Origin: an uncultured Corynebacterium sp.
GTDB taxonomy: Bacteria > Actinomycetota > Actinomycetes > Mycobacteriales > Mycobacteriaceae
DNA: 16,446 bases
Assembly: GCF_902489365.1 (NCBI RefSeq)
Contig: NZ_CABTZR010000051.1
Span: forward strand, 1-16,446
Reading direction: 5' to 3'
The notes below the pieces were generated by a model. The model had not been told where the DNA came from, searched no databases, and was given only the letters and a program-made list of their open reading frames with translations. Positions 6,405-14,412 of the stretch are shown here, piece by piece; position 1 is the stretch's first letter; each line of letters opens with the position of its first letter. Both the position numbers and the translations under genes were made by a program.

Positions 6405-7892
6405 TTATGCATTCGCGTACGGGTCGCGCATAGCGATGTACTGCAGCGACGTGTACTCTTCGATGCCCTCGGCGCCGCCCTCGCGGCCCATGCCGGACTG
6501 CTTGACGCCACCGAATGGGGCAGCGGCGTTGGAGATGACGCCAGCGTTGAAGCCCATGAGACCGAACTCGAGGCCGTCACCGATGCGCCACATGCGGTCG
6601 GAATCCTCGGTGAACACGTAGGAGGCCAAGCCGTACTCCGTGTCATTAGCAATCTCAATCGCTTCCTTCTCATCGGAGAAGGTCAGGATCGGAGCGATCG
6701 GGCCGAAGATCTCTTCCTGTGCCACGCGGGCATCACGGGAGACATTCGTGAGAACGGTAGGGGAGTAGAAGTAGCCCTCGCCCTCACCCGGCTTGCCGCC
6801 GACGATGGCCTTGGCGCCCTTGGCCACGGCGTCGTCGACAAGCGCGGTGATGTTATCCAGTGCCTTCTGCTCCACGAGCGGGCCACAAGTAACGCCCTCA
6901 TCGAGGCCGTTGCCCACCTTGAGCTCACCGATGCGCTTGGCGAACTTCTCCGCGAACTCATCGGCGACGGACTCGTGGACGATGAAGCGGTTAGCCGCGG
7001 TGCAGGCCTCACCGATGTTGCGCATCTTGGCGCCCATTGCGCCCTCAACGGCCTGGTCGATGTCGGCGTCCTCAAAGACGATGAACGGAGCGTTGCCGCC
7101 CAGCTCCATCGAGGTGCGCAGGACGTTGTCAGCAGCTGCCTTGAGCAGGGTCTTACCCACCGGGGTAGAGCCGGTGAAGGAAATCTTGCGCAGGCGCGAA
7201 TCCGCCATGATCGGCTCGGAGATGGCAGAGGCCGACTTACCGGAAACCACGTTGACCACGCCTGCCGGAACGCCGGCATCGATCATGGTCTGTGCGAAGT
7301 ACTGGGTGGTCAGCGGCGTCAGCTTGGCCGGCTTCACCACCATGGTGCAACCAGCGGCAATGGCCGGGGCAATCTTGCGGGTAGCCATAGCCAGCGGGAA
7401 GTTCCACGGGGTAATAAGCAGGCACGGGCCCACGGGCTTGCGGCGGGTAATCATGCGCAGGGTGCCTTCCGGCGCCGGCAAGGTGCGGCCGTAGTTGCGA
7501 ACGGCTTCCTCACTAAACCATCGCAGGTACTCAGCGCCGTAGGTGACCTCACCATAGGACTCCGCCAACGGCTTGCCCATCTCAAGGGTCATCAGCGCAG
7601 CGAACTCATCCTTGCGCTCCTGCACCAGGTCAAAGGCGCGGCGCAGCAGGTCGGAGCGCTCACGCGTCGACGTGCGTGCCCACTCATCCTGCACGGCGCA
7701 GGCGGCATCCATAGCCTTCTTCGCGTCCTCAGAAGTAGCGGAGGCAAGGGTGGCAATAACCTCACCGGTTGCCGGGTTTTCTACATCGAAGGTGGCACCA
7801 TCGGAAGCGTCTACCCACTCACCGTTAATCAGCAGGCCGGTCGGAACCTTGGCCAGCAGCTCATCAATATTGACCTTGTTGTTTTCACTCAT
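6405..7892 (-). CDS. gabD: NAD(P)-dependent succinate-semialdehyde dehydrogenase
   Basis: Oxidises succinate semialdehyde to succinate, the last step before the TCA cycle. 495 residues, full length for the GabD/SSADH branch. Seen: TPWNFPLAM with Asn164, Lys187 in VVKPAK, FTGSTPVGK (239-247), Glu263 in MELGGNAPF, the nucleophile Cys297 in GEACTAANRF, EEIFGPIAP and the C-terminal PFGGVKQSGMGREGG. All catalytic residues are present. ATG at 7892 is preceded by a GGGAGG site in the 9-bp gap after hpaI, so the two are co-transcribed. Its substrate is exactly the product of HpaI, which supports the assignment. Some homoprotocatechuate clusters carry such a gene as hpaX-independent sad. A terminator follows 30 bp downstream. 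Confidence in family is high; substrate rests on family resemblance plus position. Confidence 0.93.
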   Translation of the reverse strand: MSENNKVNIDELLAKVPTGLLINGEWVDASDGATFDVENPATGEVIATLASATSEDAKKAMDAACAVQDEWARTSTRERSDLLRRAFDLVQERKDEFAALMTLEMGKPLAESYGEVTYGAEYLRWFSEEAVRNYGRTLPAPEGTLRMITRRKPVGPCLLITPWNFPLAMATRKIAPAIAAGCTMVVKPAKLTPLTTQYFAQTMIDAGVPAGVVNVVSGKSASAISEPIMADSRLRKISFTGSTPVGKTLLKAAADNVLRTSMELGGNAPFIVFEDADIDQAVEGAMGAKMRNIGEACTAANRFIVHESVADEFAEKFAKRIGELKVGNGLDEGVTCGPLVEQKALDNITALVDDAVAKGAKAIVGGKPGEGEGYFYSPTVLTNVSRDARVAQEEIFGPIAPILTFSDEKEAIEIANDTEYGLASYVFTEDSDRMWRIGDGLEFGLMGFNAGVISNAAAPFGGVKQSGMGREGGAEGIEEYTSLQYIAMRDPYANA

Positions 7893-7901
7893 GGTTCTTT
7901 T

Positions 7902-8687
7902 TTACCCTCCCAAATGGAATTTGTCTGCCAGTTGGCGTGCCGCTCCTGAAAGAAGCTGAACATCAGCCCCAACCAGGGCAAATGATGCGCCAGATTCTAA
8001 ATATTTCTGGGCCTGTTCAAGGTTGAAAGCATTGACACCTACCTTCTTTCCGGAAGCACGAACTGCTTCAAATGTGTGATTGACCGCCTCTAGCACATCC
8101 GGATGGGTCTGCTGGCCCAACAGCCCCATCGAGGCCGCCAGGTCCGAGGGGCCGACGAAGATGTTGTCCACGCCTTCGACGGCCACGATGTCTTCCACGT
8201 TCTCCACTGCGGTCGCAGACTCAATCTGCACCGTGAGGCTCACCGTGTCCGAGGCATTCGCGAGGTAGTTCTCCACGCCGTTCCACCGCGAGGAGCGGGC
8301 CAGCGCCGAGCCGACGCCGCGTACGCCGCGAGGTGGGTAGTGCATAGCCGCGACTGCTGCTTCGGCTTCCTCGGCGGTATCAATCATGGGCACCATCAGG
8401 TTTTGTGCACCCAGGTCCAGGTACTGCTTGATCAGCGCCGTGTTGTTCACGGGCACGCGAACCACGCGCGTCAGGCCATAGGCATCGGTGGCGCGCAGCA
8501 AGGAGAGGATGGTTTCGAGGCCATAGGGCGAATGCTCACCGTCGATCAGCGTCCAGCTAAACCCCGCCGAAGCAATGATCTCAGCCGCGGCCTCCGAGCC
8601 AGAACAAATCCATGCGCCGACAAGCGGCTCCTCTGCTTTTTCGAGGACGTCCGTGAAAGTGGGCGGCAACTTTACTGGAATCGGCAT
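7902..8687 (-). CDS. hpaI: 4-hydroxy-2-oxoheptane-1,7-dioate aldolase HpaI
   Basis: Class II, metal-dependent aldolase of the HpcH/HpaI family that cleaves 4-hydroxy-2-oxoheptanedioate into pyruvate and succinate semialdehyde. 261 residues, the normal length. Residues matching the E. coli HpaI active site with a constant offset of seven are all present: His52 (DGEHSP), Arg77 (RVPVN), Glu156 (QIES) and Asp182 (VGPSDLA). The loop PPRGVRGVG at 118-126 is also characteristic. The ATG at 8687 lies inside the end of hpaH (16-bp overlap) with only a G-rich weak ribosome site, so translation probably depends on coupling to hpaH. The downstream gene consumes its semialdehyde product. Very secure. Confidence 0.96.
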   Translation of the reverse strand: MPIPVKLPPTFTDVLEKAEEPLVGAWICSGSEAAAEIIASAGFSWTLIDGEHSPYGLETILSLLRATDAYGLTRVVRVPVNNTALIKQYLDLGAQNLMVPMIDTAEEAEAAVAAMHYPPRGVRGVGSALARSSRWNGVENYLANASDTVSLTVQIESATAVENVEDIVAVEGVDNIFVGPSDLAASMGLLGQQTHPDVLEAVNHTFEAVRASGKKVGVNAFNLEQAQKYLESGASFALVGADVQLLSGAARQLADKFHLGG

Positions 8688-9457
8688 GTGATGGACCCCA
8701 ACTTTCCATAGTCAGCGTGGACAGTATCGCCCGGTTCGACCCACATGGGCTTGGTGAAAGAACCGGCGAGGATGATGTCGCCGGCGGCGAGACTATCGCC
8801 GTGCGCGTGGAGTTTATTGGCAAGCCATGCCACGCCCATGGCCGGGTGGTTGAGCACCGCCGCCGCCACCCCAGTATCTTCGATGGATTCGTTGCGGTAA
8901 AGCAGCGCGGACACCCAGCGCAGATCGACGTCCGCAGGATCCACCGGGTTGCCGCCATAAACCATGGCACCGAGCGCCGCGTTATCCGAAATTGTGTCGA
9001 CGATCGTGCGGCCTTCCATCTCGATGCGGGAGGAGAGGATTTCCAGCGCTGGGGCGACGTACTCCGTCGCACGCAGGACGTCGAAAATGCTGCAATTGGG
9101 CCCCTTCAGTTCTTCCTTCAGTACGAAGGCCAGCTCGACCTCGATGCGGACGTTGGAGAACTGTGCGTGCTCGATGGTGGAGCCGTTCTCATAGACCTGG
9201 TCTTCAAAGATGGCGCCGTAGTCTGGCTCGGTGATTCCCGTAGCTTCCTGCATAACCTTGGAGGTCAGGCCAATCTTACGGCCGACGAGACGACGCCCGT
9301 CTTCGATGCCACGGCGCACCCACTCGCGCTGCACCGCGTAGGAATCCTCGATGCTCATCTCCGGGAAACGGGCAGTCAGCAGCGGGACCATGGTGCGGTC
9401 CTTTTCGGCTTGCGCCAGTTCATCTGCGATAGCGATGTGCTGTTTCTCATCCAGCAT
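8672..9457 (-). CDS. hpaH: 2-oxohept-4-ene-1,7-dioate hydratase HpaH
   Basis: Mg-dependent hydratase of the homoprotocatechuate pathway, adding water to 2-oxohept-enedioate to give the HpaI substrate. 261 residues, full length, fumarylacetoacetate-hydrolase-like fold. The acidic triad used for metal binding in E. coli HpcG is found at the same numbering: Glu106 and Glu108 (RIEVELAF) and Glu139 (APALEI). GRKIGLTSK (59-67) and the C-terminal AGSFTKPMWVEPGD are also typical. The ATG at 9457 has AAGGAG eight bases upstream. It is separated from hpaD by a 160-bp gap containing several palindromes, so it may have an additional promoter or be a second transcription segment. It overlaps hpaI by 16 bp. 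Confidence 0.95.
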   Translation of the reverse strand: MLDEKQHIAIADELAQAEKDRTMVPLLTARFPEMSIEDSYAVQREWVRRGIEDGRRLVGRKIGLTSKVMQEATGITEPDYGAIFEDQVYENGSTIEHAQFSNVRIEVELAFVLKEELKGPNCSIFDVLRATEYVAPALEILSSRIEMEGRTIVDTISDNAALGAMVYGGNPVDPADVDLRWVSALLYRNESIEDTGVAAAVLNHPAMGVAWLANKLHAHGDSLAAGDIILAGSFTKPMWVEPGDTVHADYGKLGSITCRFQ

Positions 9458-9522
9458 GTACTTCGCTCCTTAAGGTGTTGTAGAACGTATTTGTTCTGTT
9501 TAACAGGTTTGTTGAACCTGAA

Positions 9523-9538
9523 GGTTTCACGTGAAACG
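9523..9538. other. parS: parS-like chromosome partitioning (ParB-binding) site
   Basis: GTTTCACGTGAAAC at 9524-9537 is a perfect 14-bp palindrome identical to the core of the bacterial parS consensus (TGTTTCACGTGAAACA). Only the two outermost bases differ (G at 9523 and G at 9538). A chance exact match to a given 14-mer in 16 kb is of order 1 in 10,000. ParB binds such sites, usually clustered near the replication origin. A different regulator using a CACGTG palindrome is the alternative. Confidence 0.7.
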
Positions 9539-9540
9539 AC

Positions 9541-9592
9541 AACGCGGCCCCGCGTTATGTGCGCTTGCTTCTCGACGCCACGGGGCCACGTT
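9541..9592 (-). terminator. Inverted repeat after hpaD, possible weak terminator
   Basis: Arms AACGCGGCCCCG (9541-9552) and CGGGGCCACGTT (9581-9592) pair over 12 bp with one mismatch around a 28-base loop. A smaller alternative hairpin, AACGCGG/CCGCGTT, spans 9541-9556. It lies 26 bp past the hpaD stop on the minus strand. Only a poor T-run follows, so at best it is a partial terminator or an RNA-stability element. Confidence 0.4.
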
Positions 9593-9617
9593 AATCAACC
9601 TGAGTACTTAAGCCGTT

Positions 9618-10694
9618 TTAGAGCTGGTGTCCCAGCTTGTACTCGCCTTGCTTCCACTCCGGCATCTCCTCCGCATCTTCCTTGCGGGTGTAGGAGAAAC
9701 CGTCGGCACCGATGGTTGCCTCCAGCTCGGATTCATCCTCGCGAGCAACCAGCGGTACCGGATTGCCGTCCAGGTCAAGGACGGTGGAGCCATCGCGGTA
9801 CCAGGAAGGAACAACCGGGGTTCCCCACCAGTCGCGGCGCTGGTTATCGTGAACATCCCAGGTCACGACCGGGTTATCCGGGTCGCCGGTGTAATAGTCC
9901 TGGGTGTAGATCTCCACGCGGTGGCCATCCGGGTCACGCAGATACAGGTAGTACGCGTTGGAGACACCGTGACGGCCCGGGCCGCGCTCAATGCGGTCGG
10001 ACTCGCGCAGCGCACCCAACTTGTCACAAATCGCGATGATGTTGTGCTTCTCGTGGGTAGCAAACGCGATGTGGTGCATACGTGGGCCATCGCCACCGGT
10101 CATGGCGGTGTCGTGGACCGTCGGCTTGCGGCGCATCCATGCAGCGTAAACAGTTCCCTCCTCATCGCGGATGTCCTCGGTGGTGCGGAAGCCGAGCTCC
10201 TCCATGTACTTCACAGCGGAAGGAACGTCCGGGGTGATCTGGTTGAAGTGGTCGAGGCGTACCAGCGCGCCAGGGATGTGGGCGTCGTATGCCCAGGCAA
10301 GACGCTCGACGTGCTCTACCTCGTAGAAGAACTCGTACGGGAATCCCAGTGGGTCCTGTACACGCACGGAGTCACCAATGCCCTTGACGAAGCCATCCTT
10401 GTTGCGGCGGACCTCGCAGCCACGTGCCTTGTAGAACTCCTCGGCAAGGTCCAGGTCCTCTGGCGAACGAACGCGGAAGGAGAATGCAGCGACGGCAGCG
10501 ACGGGGCCCTGACGCAGCACGAGGTTGTGATGGATGAACTCCTCGAAGGTGCGGAGGTAGATTTCGTTCTCGTTCTCCTCGGTGACGACAAGACCGAGGG
10601 TGTCAACGTAGAACTTTCGGGATGCAGCGAGATCGGTAACGATGATCTCCATGTAGGCGCAACGCAGAATGTCGGGGGCCTGAATGTCAGCCAT
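9618..10694 (-). CDS. hpaD: 3,4-dihydroxyphenylacetate (homoprotocatechuate) 2,3-dioxygenase
   Basis: Type I extradiol ring-cleavage dioxygenase (vicinal oxygen chelate superfamily) that opens homoprotocatechuate to 5-carboxymethyl-2-hydroxymuconate semialdehyde with O2. 358 residues, close to the Fe enzyme of Brevibacterium fuscum and the Mn enzyme of Arthrobacter globiformis (MndD). Metal ligands His149, His208 and Glu261 match B. fuscum His155, His214 and Glu267 with a constant offset of six. Second-sphere residues at the same offset are also present: Trp186, His194, His242 and Tyr251. The signature RMHHIAFATHEKHN and the tail YTQDYYTGDPDNP are very similar to those enzymes. Whether the metal is Fe or Mn cannot be told from these residues. 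ATG at 10694 has AAGGAG five bases upstream, 51 bp after hpaE. This is the gene that fixes the identity of the whole cluster. Confidence 0.97.
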   Translation of the reverse strand: MADIQAPDILRCAYMEIIVTDLAASRKFYVDTLGLVVTEENENEIYLRTFEEFIHHNLVLRQGPVAAVAAFSFRVRSPEDLDLAEEFYKARGCEVRRNKDGFVKGIGDSVRVQDPLGFPYEFFYEVEHVERLAWAYDAHIPGALVRLDHFNQITPDVPSAVKYMEELGFRTTEDIRDEEGTVYAAWMRRKPTVHDTAMTGGDGPRMHHIAFATHEKHNIIAICDKLGALRESDRIERGPGRHGVSNAYYLYLRDPDGHRVEIYTQDYYTGDPDNPVVTWDVHDNQRRDWWGTPVVPSWYRDGSTVLDLDGNPVPLVAREDESELEATIGADGFSYTRKEDAEEMPEWKQGEYKLGHQL

Positions 10695-10745
10695 GATGGC
10701 TCCTTAGTTAGCTAGTGGTGGGGGAGTAGTGAGGGCGAGCGGACG

Positions 10746-12263
10746 TTACTGGTCCTGCTTGCCAAAGACCGGGTTGTGTACCTTGTCCAGGTTGATGTGG
10801 ACGGCCTGCTGATCGGTGTAGAAGTCGATCGAACGGTAGCCGCCCTCGTGGCCCAGACCCGAGGCCTTGACGCCGCCGAACGGGGTGCGCAGGTCACGGA
10901 CGTTATTGGAGTTGAGCCACACCATGCCGGCCTCAACGTTCTGGGCAAAGTTGTGGGCGCGCTTCAGATCCGAGGTCCACACATAGGCGGCAAGTCCGTA
11001 CTTCGTGTTGTTGGCCAGCTCGAGTGCCTCTTCGTCGGTATCGAACGGGGTGATAGCAACAACGGGCCCGAAGATCTCTTCCTGGAAGATGCGTGCATCC
11101 GGCTTGACGTCTACGAAGACGGTCGGCTGAACAAAGTTGCCTTCCTCGAAGCCTTCTGGGCGCTCGCCACCGGCGGCCAGGGTGGCCTCCTGCTTGCCGA
11201 TCTCGATGTAGGAGGTGACCTTTTCGTAGTGCTCCGGGTGCACCAGGGCACCGACCTCGGTGGTCGGATCGGAGGGCAGACCCACCTTCACGCGCTTAGC
11301 CTGGGCGGCGTAGCGCTCCACGAACTCATCGTAGATATCGCGCTGAACCAGGATGCGGGAGCCGGCAGTGCAACGCTCACCGTTGAGGGAGAAGACGCCG
11401 AAGATACAGGCGTCGATAGCGGTCTCCAGGTCGGCGTCGCTGAAGACGATGGCCGGCGACTTGCCACCCAGCTCCATCGACAGGCCCTTGAGGTGCGGGG
11501 CCGCGTTACCGAAAATGATCTGGCCGGTGCGAGATTCACCGGTGAAGGAGATCAGCGGAACATCCGGGTGCTTGACCAGCGGGTCACCTGCATAGCCTTC
11601 CTCGCCGAAGCCGTTGACCAGGTTGAAGACGCCCTTCGGCAGGCCGGCCTCCTCAAAGATTCCTGCCCACAGCTGTGCGGAAAGCGGAGTGAACTCGGCC
11701 GGCTTGAGGACGACGGAGTTGCCGGTAGCGATGGCCGGAGCGAGCTTCCAGGACTCCAGCATGAACGGGGTGTTCCACGGGGTGATCAGGCCCGCGACAC
11801 CAATCGGCTTGCGGTTGACGTAGTTGATCTGGCGGCCCGGCACCTTGTAGGCGTCGTCAGCCTGCGCCACGATCAAGTCGGCGAAGAAGCGGAAGTTCTC
11901 CGCTGCACGCTTGGCCTGGCCGTTGGCCTGGGTGATGGGAAGGCCAGAGTCGAAGGATTCCCACGCGGCAAGCTTGTCCGCGCGGGTTTCGACGATGTCC
12001 GCAATCTTGTTCAAGACGCGGGCGCGCTCGCGCGGCAGGGCCTTGGACCACGGGCCGTTCTCGAAGGCATCCTTAGCGGCGGCCACCGCCTTCTCAATGT
12101 CTTCCGGCTTGCCGGAAGCGGCCTTGATGTAGGGCTTGTTCGTGACCGGATCCAAGACCTCGAATTCATCACCGTCTACCGACGGGACAAACTCGCCGTT
12201 GATGTAGTGAAGAATCTTCTCGGGGAGATCGGTGGGCTTAGCTGCATCGTTGTTCGTAGCCAT
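10746..12263 (-). CDS. hpaE: 5-carboxymethyl-2-hydroxymuconate semialdehyde dehydrogenase
   Basis: NAD-dependent aldehyde dehydrogenase that oxidises the ring-cleavage product of HpaD to 5-carboxymethyl-2-hydroxymuconate. 505 residues from the chosen start. Seen: TPWNTPFML with Asn164, Lys187 in VLKPAEF, FTGESRTG (240-247), Glu264 in MELGGKSP, nucleophile Cys298 in GERCTAGSR, EEIFGPVVA and the C-terminal TPFGGVKASGLGHEGG. The FTGESRTG and GERCTAGSRI motifs are those of the HpaE/HpcC branch. Start: ATG at 12263 with AAGGAG ten bases upstream. The frame is open to an ATG at 12506, but that extension runs through the end of gntR and has no protein-like sequence. It follows gntR by 14 bp and precedes hpaD. 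Confidence 0.95.
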   Translation of the reverse strand: MATNNDAAKPTDLPEKILHYINGEFVPSVDGDEFEVLDPVTNKPYIKAASGKPEDIEKAVAAAKDAFENGPWSKALPRERARVLNKIADIVETRADKLAAWESFDSGLPITQANGQAKRAAENFRFFADLIVAQADDAYKVPGRQINYVNRKPIGVAGLITPWNTPFMLESWKLAPAIATGNSVVLKPAEFTPLSAQLWAGIFEEAGLPKGVFNLVNGFGEEGYAGDPLVKHPDVPLISFTGESRTGQIIFGNAAPHLKGLSMELGGKSPAIVFSDADLETAIDACIFGVFSLNGERCTAGSRILVQRDIYDEFVERYAAQAKRVKVGLPSDPTTEVGALVHPEHYEKVTSYIEIGKQEATLAAGGERPEGFEEGNFVQPTVFVDVKPDARIFQEEIFGPVVAITPFDTDEEALELANNTKYGLAAYVWTSDLKRAHNFAQNVEAGMVWLNSNNVRDLRTPFGGVKASGLGHEGGYRSIDFYTDQQAVHINLDKVHNPVFGKQDQ

Positions 12264-12277
12264 GGGTTTTACACTCC

Positions 12278-12940
12278 TTAGTTGTTTTTCTTGCGATAGG
12301 TGCTGAGGGTGGTCAGTCTGTGTTGCCTGGCCACCTTTTCTATGTAGGTGGGTTCCGCGCCAGCCTCGATGAGGCTGAGCAGTTGCTCGTGTTCGCGCGT
12401 TGACTCTTGGGCTCGCTCGGGCACGTACCGAAAGGTGGAGACGCGGTGGTATTCCAATTGCTTCCATTGGTCCACCACCAAGTTCTTCAGCCTCTCGTTC
12501 GGGCACTTGGAAAAGAGAACGCTATGAAATTCTTTGTTGAGCTGGGTAAATACGTCTGGATCGTGATGGACATCAAGCTCCCGCATGCGCTGGTTAATCT
12601 CCCGCGCTCGGGCAATATCCTTTGGGCCAAGATGCGGAGCGGATTGCGCCGTGGCATTTGCTTCCAGCGTGGCCACGATGTCCATGGATTCGTAATAGGC
12701 CTCGCGATTGTAGGTGGTCACGCTGGCACCGACGTTGCGTTCGTAGGTGACCATTCCTTCCGCTTCCAATTGGCGAATGGCTTCGCGGACGGGGACCACG
12801 CTGATGCCCAATTCATCCGCGATTGCTGCCAACACGAGGCGGTAGCCGGGTTCATACTCGCGAGTACGAATCTTTTCACTTATCCAGTTATAGGCCTGTT
12901 GAGACTTACTTTCCCCAGCTGTTAGTACGGGTTCCGTCAT
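12278..12940 (-). CDS. GntR-family regulator with FCD ligand domain
   Basis: 220-residue transcription factor, likely the local repressor of the homoprotocatechuate operon. Residues about 13-76 form the winged helix (LAAIADELGISVVPVREAIR with the recognition helix). Residues about 85-210 form the all-helical FCD domain, with candidate metal ligands Asn135, His139, His184 and His207. It starts at ATG 12940, overlapping the stop of the hpaG-like gene as ATGA, so it is translationally coupled. The known Gram-negative operon uses a MarR-type HpaR instead, so this is a different regulator in the same role (inference). AT-rich palindromes in front of the operon (14448-14459) and before the hydroxylase (15962-15973) are candidate operators. 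Confidence 0.9.
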   Translation of the reverse strand: MTEPVLTAGESKSQQAYNWISEKIRTREYEPGYRLVLAAIADELGISVVPVREAIRQLEAEGMVTYERNVGASVTTYNREAYYESMDIVATLEANATAQSAPHLGPKDIARAREINQRMRELDVHHDPDVFTQLNKEFHSVLFSKCPNERLKNLVVDQWKQLEYHRVSTFRYVPERAQESTREHEQLLSLIEAGAEPTYIEKVARQHRLTTLSTYRKKNN

Positions 12941-14412
12941 TGACCACCCGCCTTTCCATCACGGAAGGCGATGTAGGCTTCCTTGTTCGCCCCGGTCGGC
13001 GGGAAGAGCCCATCCAAGCTGGCGCCCGTCTCCACCCGGGAGGCAACCCATTCGTCCTCGTGCTCCTTGGCCAACGCAGCTTCGGCGACTTCCGCGGCGA
13101 TGTCGCGAGGGATAACCACGACGCCATCGTCGTCACCAACGATGATGTCACCCGGCAGGACGGTGGCGTTGCCACAGGAAACGGCGATGTCGCTATCCCA
13201 CGGGACATGCTTGCGGCCGAGCACGCAGGGGTGAGCGCCCTGGGTGAAGACGGGCAGGCCGATCTCCTTCACAGCCTCGTAGTCACGCACGCCACCATCG
13301 GTGACAACGCCGGCTGCACCACGTACCTTGGCGCGCAGTGCCAGAATGTCACCGAGCGTTCCGGAACCGGATTCCTGGCGGGCCTCGATGACGATGACCT
13401 CGCCCTCCTTGACCGTGTCGAAGACCTTCTTCTGCTCGTTGAGGCCACCGCCATGGGACTTGAACAAATCCTCACGGCCAGCCACGAAGCGCAGGGTGCG
13501 GGCAACGCCCACCATCTTGGTTCCCTTTGCTTGCGGGTACACGCCTTCGATCACGGACTGGTTGATGCCGCGCTTGCGCAGCTGGGCAGACAGGCCGGCG
13601 GTCGGGGCCTTCTCCAAAGCTGCCTTAAGTTCAGGGTCTAGGCCACCCTCTTCCTTGGGGGGAAGTCCGGCGGATTCGCGGTCACCATAAGCATCTTCGC
13701 GCTGCTTATCGTCAACGTAGGGCAAATTGCCCAGCTGCGGATCGAAAGAGGCGGGGACCTCCTTTACGGTGGTCTTCAGCCTGCCGGAGCTCACGCCCCC
13801 TGGCACATCAACCTCGACCTCGACGACGTCACCCGGCTCAATGACAGAAGATCCAGCCGGGGTACCGGTGAGGATGATGTCACCGGCCTCCAGGGTCATG
13901 TGCTGGGAAAGGTCGGCAACAAACTGCGCGAGAGGGAAGATGAGATCCTCGTCGGAAGAAGTTCCCTCCTGAACAATCTCTCCGTTGACCCACGTGCGAA
14001 GGCGAAGACCCTTGGGGTCGATCCCCTGGGCGTCGATAAGCTCCGGCCCAATGGGGGTGTACCCATCGCGCGACTTGGAACGGGTGTTGGAGCCCTTGTC
14101 CTGGACCTTGTAGTCATACAGGCCAATGTCGTTCGAGGCGGTCACGTAGGCAACGTGCTTCCACGCATCCTCGAGGGATACGTTGCGGGCCGGAGTGCCG
14201 ATGATGAGTGCGATTTCGCCTTCGAAGGCCAGCAGCTCGGTTCCTTCGGGGCGCTCGACAATCCCGTCCGACTCAGCCAGCGTGCTCGTCGCCTTGAGGA
14301 AGTAACTCGGGGTCTTGGGCCAGCGACCGCGCTGTGCCGCGCGGGACTCAAAGGCCACATGGACAGCGATCATTTTGCCCGGTTTAACCGGCAAGAACTC
14401 AGGTACAGCCAT
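12937..14412 (-). CDS. hpaG: HpaG-like isomerase/decarboxylase: FAH domain fused to RraA-like domain
   Basis: 491-residue two-domain enzyme, first gene of the operon. Residues about 10-220 are a fumarylacetoacetate-hydrolase domain with the metal triad Glu64, Glu66 (AFEGEIAL) and Asp95 (ASNDIG), spaced as in E. coli HpaG, and LTGTPAGSSV (181-190). Residues about 260-480 are an RraA/4-hydroxy-4-methyl-2-oxoglutarate aldolase-like domain with GDILALRAK (354-362) and GGVRD (373-377), holding the Arg-Asp pair that binds substrate and metal in that family, whose members also decarboxylate oxaloacetate. E. coli HpaG instead has two FAH domains doing decarboxylation of 5-oxopent-3-ene-1,2,5-tricarboxylate and isomerisation. 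Here one half may be swapped for an RraA-type decarboxylase (inference). ATG at 14412 has AAGGAT five bases upstream. Family of both domains is clear; division of labour is not. Confidence 0.88.
   Translation of the reverse strand: MAVPEFLPVKPGKMIAVHVAFESRAAQRGRWPKTPSYFLKATSTLAESDGIVERPEGTELLAFEGEIALIIGTPARNVSLEDAWKHVAYVTASNDIGLYDYKVQDKGSNTRSKSRDGYTPIGPELIDAQGIDPKGLRLRTWVNGEIVQEGTSSDEDLIFPLAQFVADLSQHMTLEAGDIILTGTPAGSSVIEPGDVVEVEVDVPGGVSSGRLKTTVKEVPASFDPQLGNLPYVDDKQREDAYGDRESAGLPPKEEGGLDPELKAALEKAPTAGLSAQLRKRGINQSVIEGVYPQAKGTKMVGVARTLRFVAGREDLFKSHGGGLNEQKKVFDTVKEGEVIVIEARQESGSGTLGDILALRAKVRGAAGVVTDGGVRDYEAVKEIGLPVFTQGAHPCVLGRKHVPWDSDIAVSCGNATVLPGDIIVGDDDGVVVIPRDIAAEVAEAALAKEHEDEWVASRVETGASLDGLFPPTGANKEAYIAFRDGKAGGQ

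Larger units (their letters stand above)
9458..9617. promoter_or_regulatory. 160-bp gap with nested palindromes between hpaD and hpaH
   Basis: The largest gap inside the operon. From left to right on the plus strand it holds AGAAC-N6-GTTCT (9482-9497), CAGGTT-N5-AACCTG (9504-9520), the parS-like palindrome (9523-9538), and a long-loop inverted repeat (9541-9552 with 9581-9592). The first two lie upstream of hpaH on the minus strand, at operator-like distances from its start (25-65 bp). No clear -10 is seen. Confidence 0.5.

Noticed and set aside
6288..7949. Long open frame (553 codons) on the plus strand opposite the succinate-semialdehyde dehydrogenase
   Set aside because: It is the antisense of a gene with complete catalytic motifs. 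Such frames are common opposite GC-rich genes, and the translation has no recognisable domain.
10776..12281. Long plus-strand frame opposite hpaE, and similar ones opposite hpaD (9627-10715) and hpaH (8717-10039)
   Set aside because: All mirror secure minus-strand genes and show the biased composition of shadow frames.
12264..12506. Extended N-terminus for hpaE from an ATG at 12506
   Set aside because: The extension overlaps the end of gntR, is not protein-like, and the ATG at 12263 has its own ribosome site and the expected family N-terminus.
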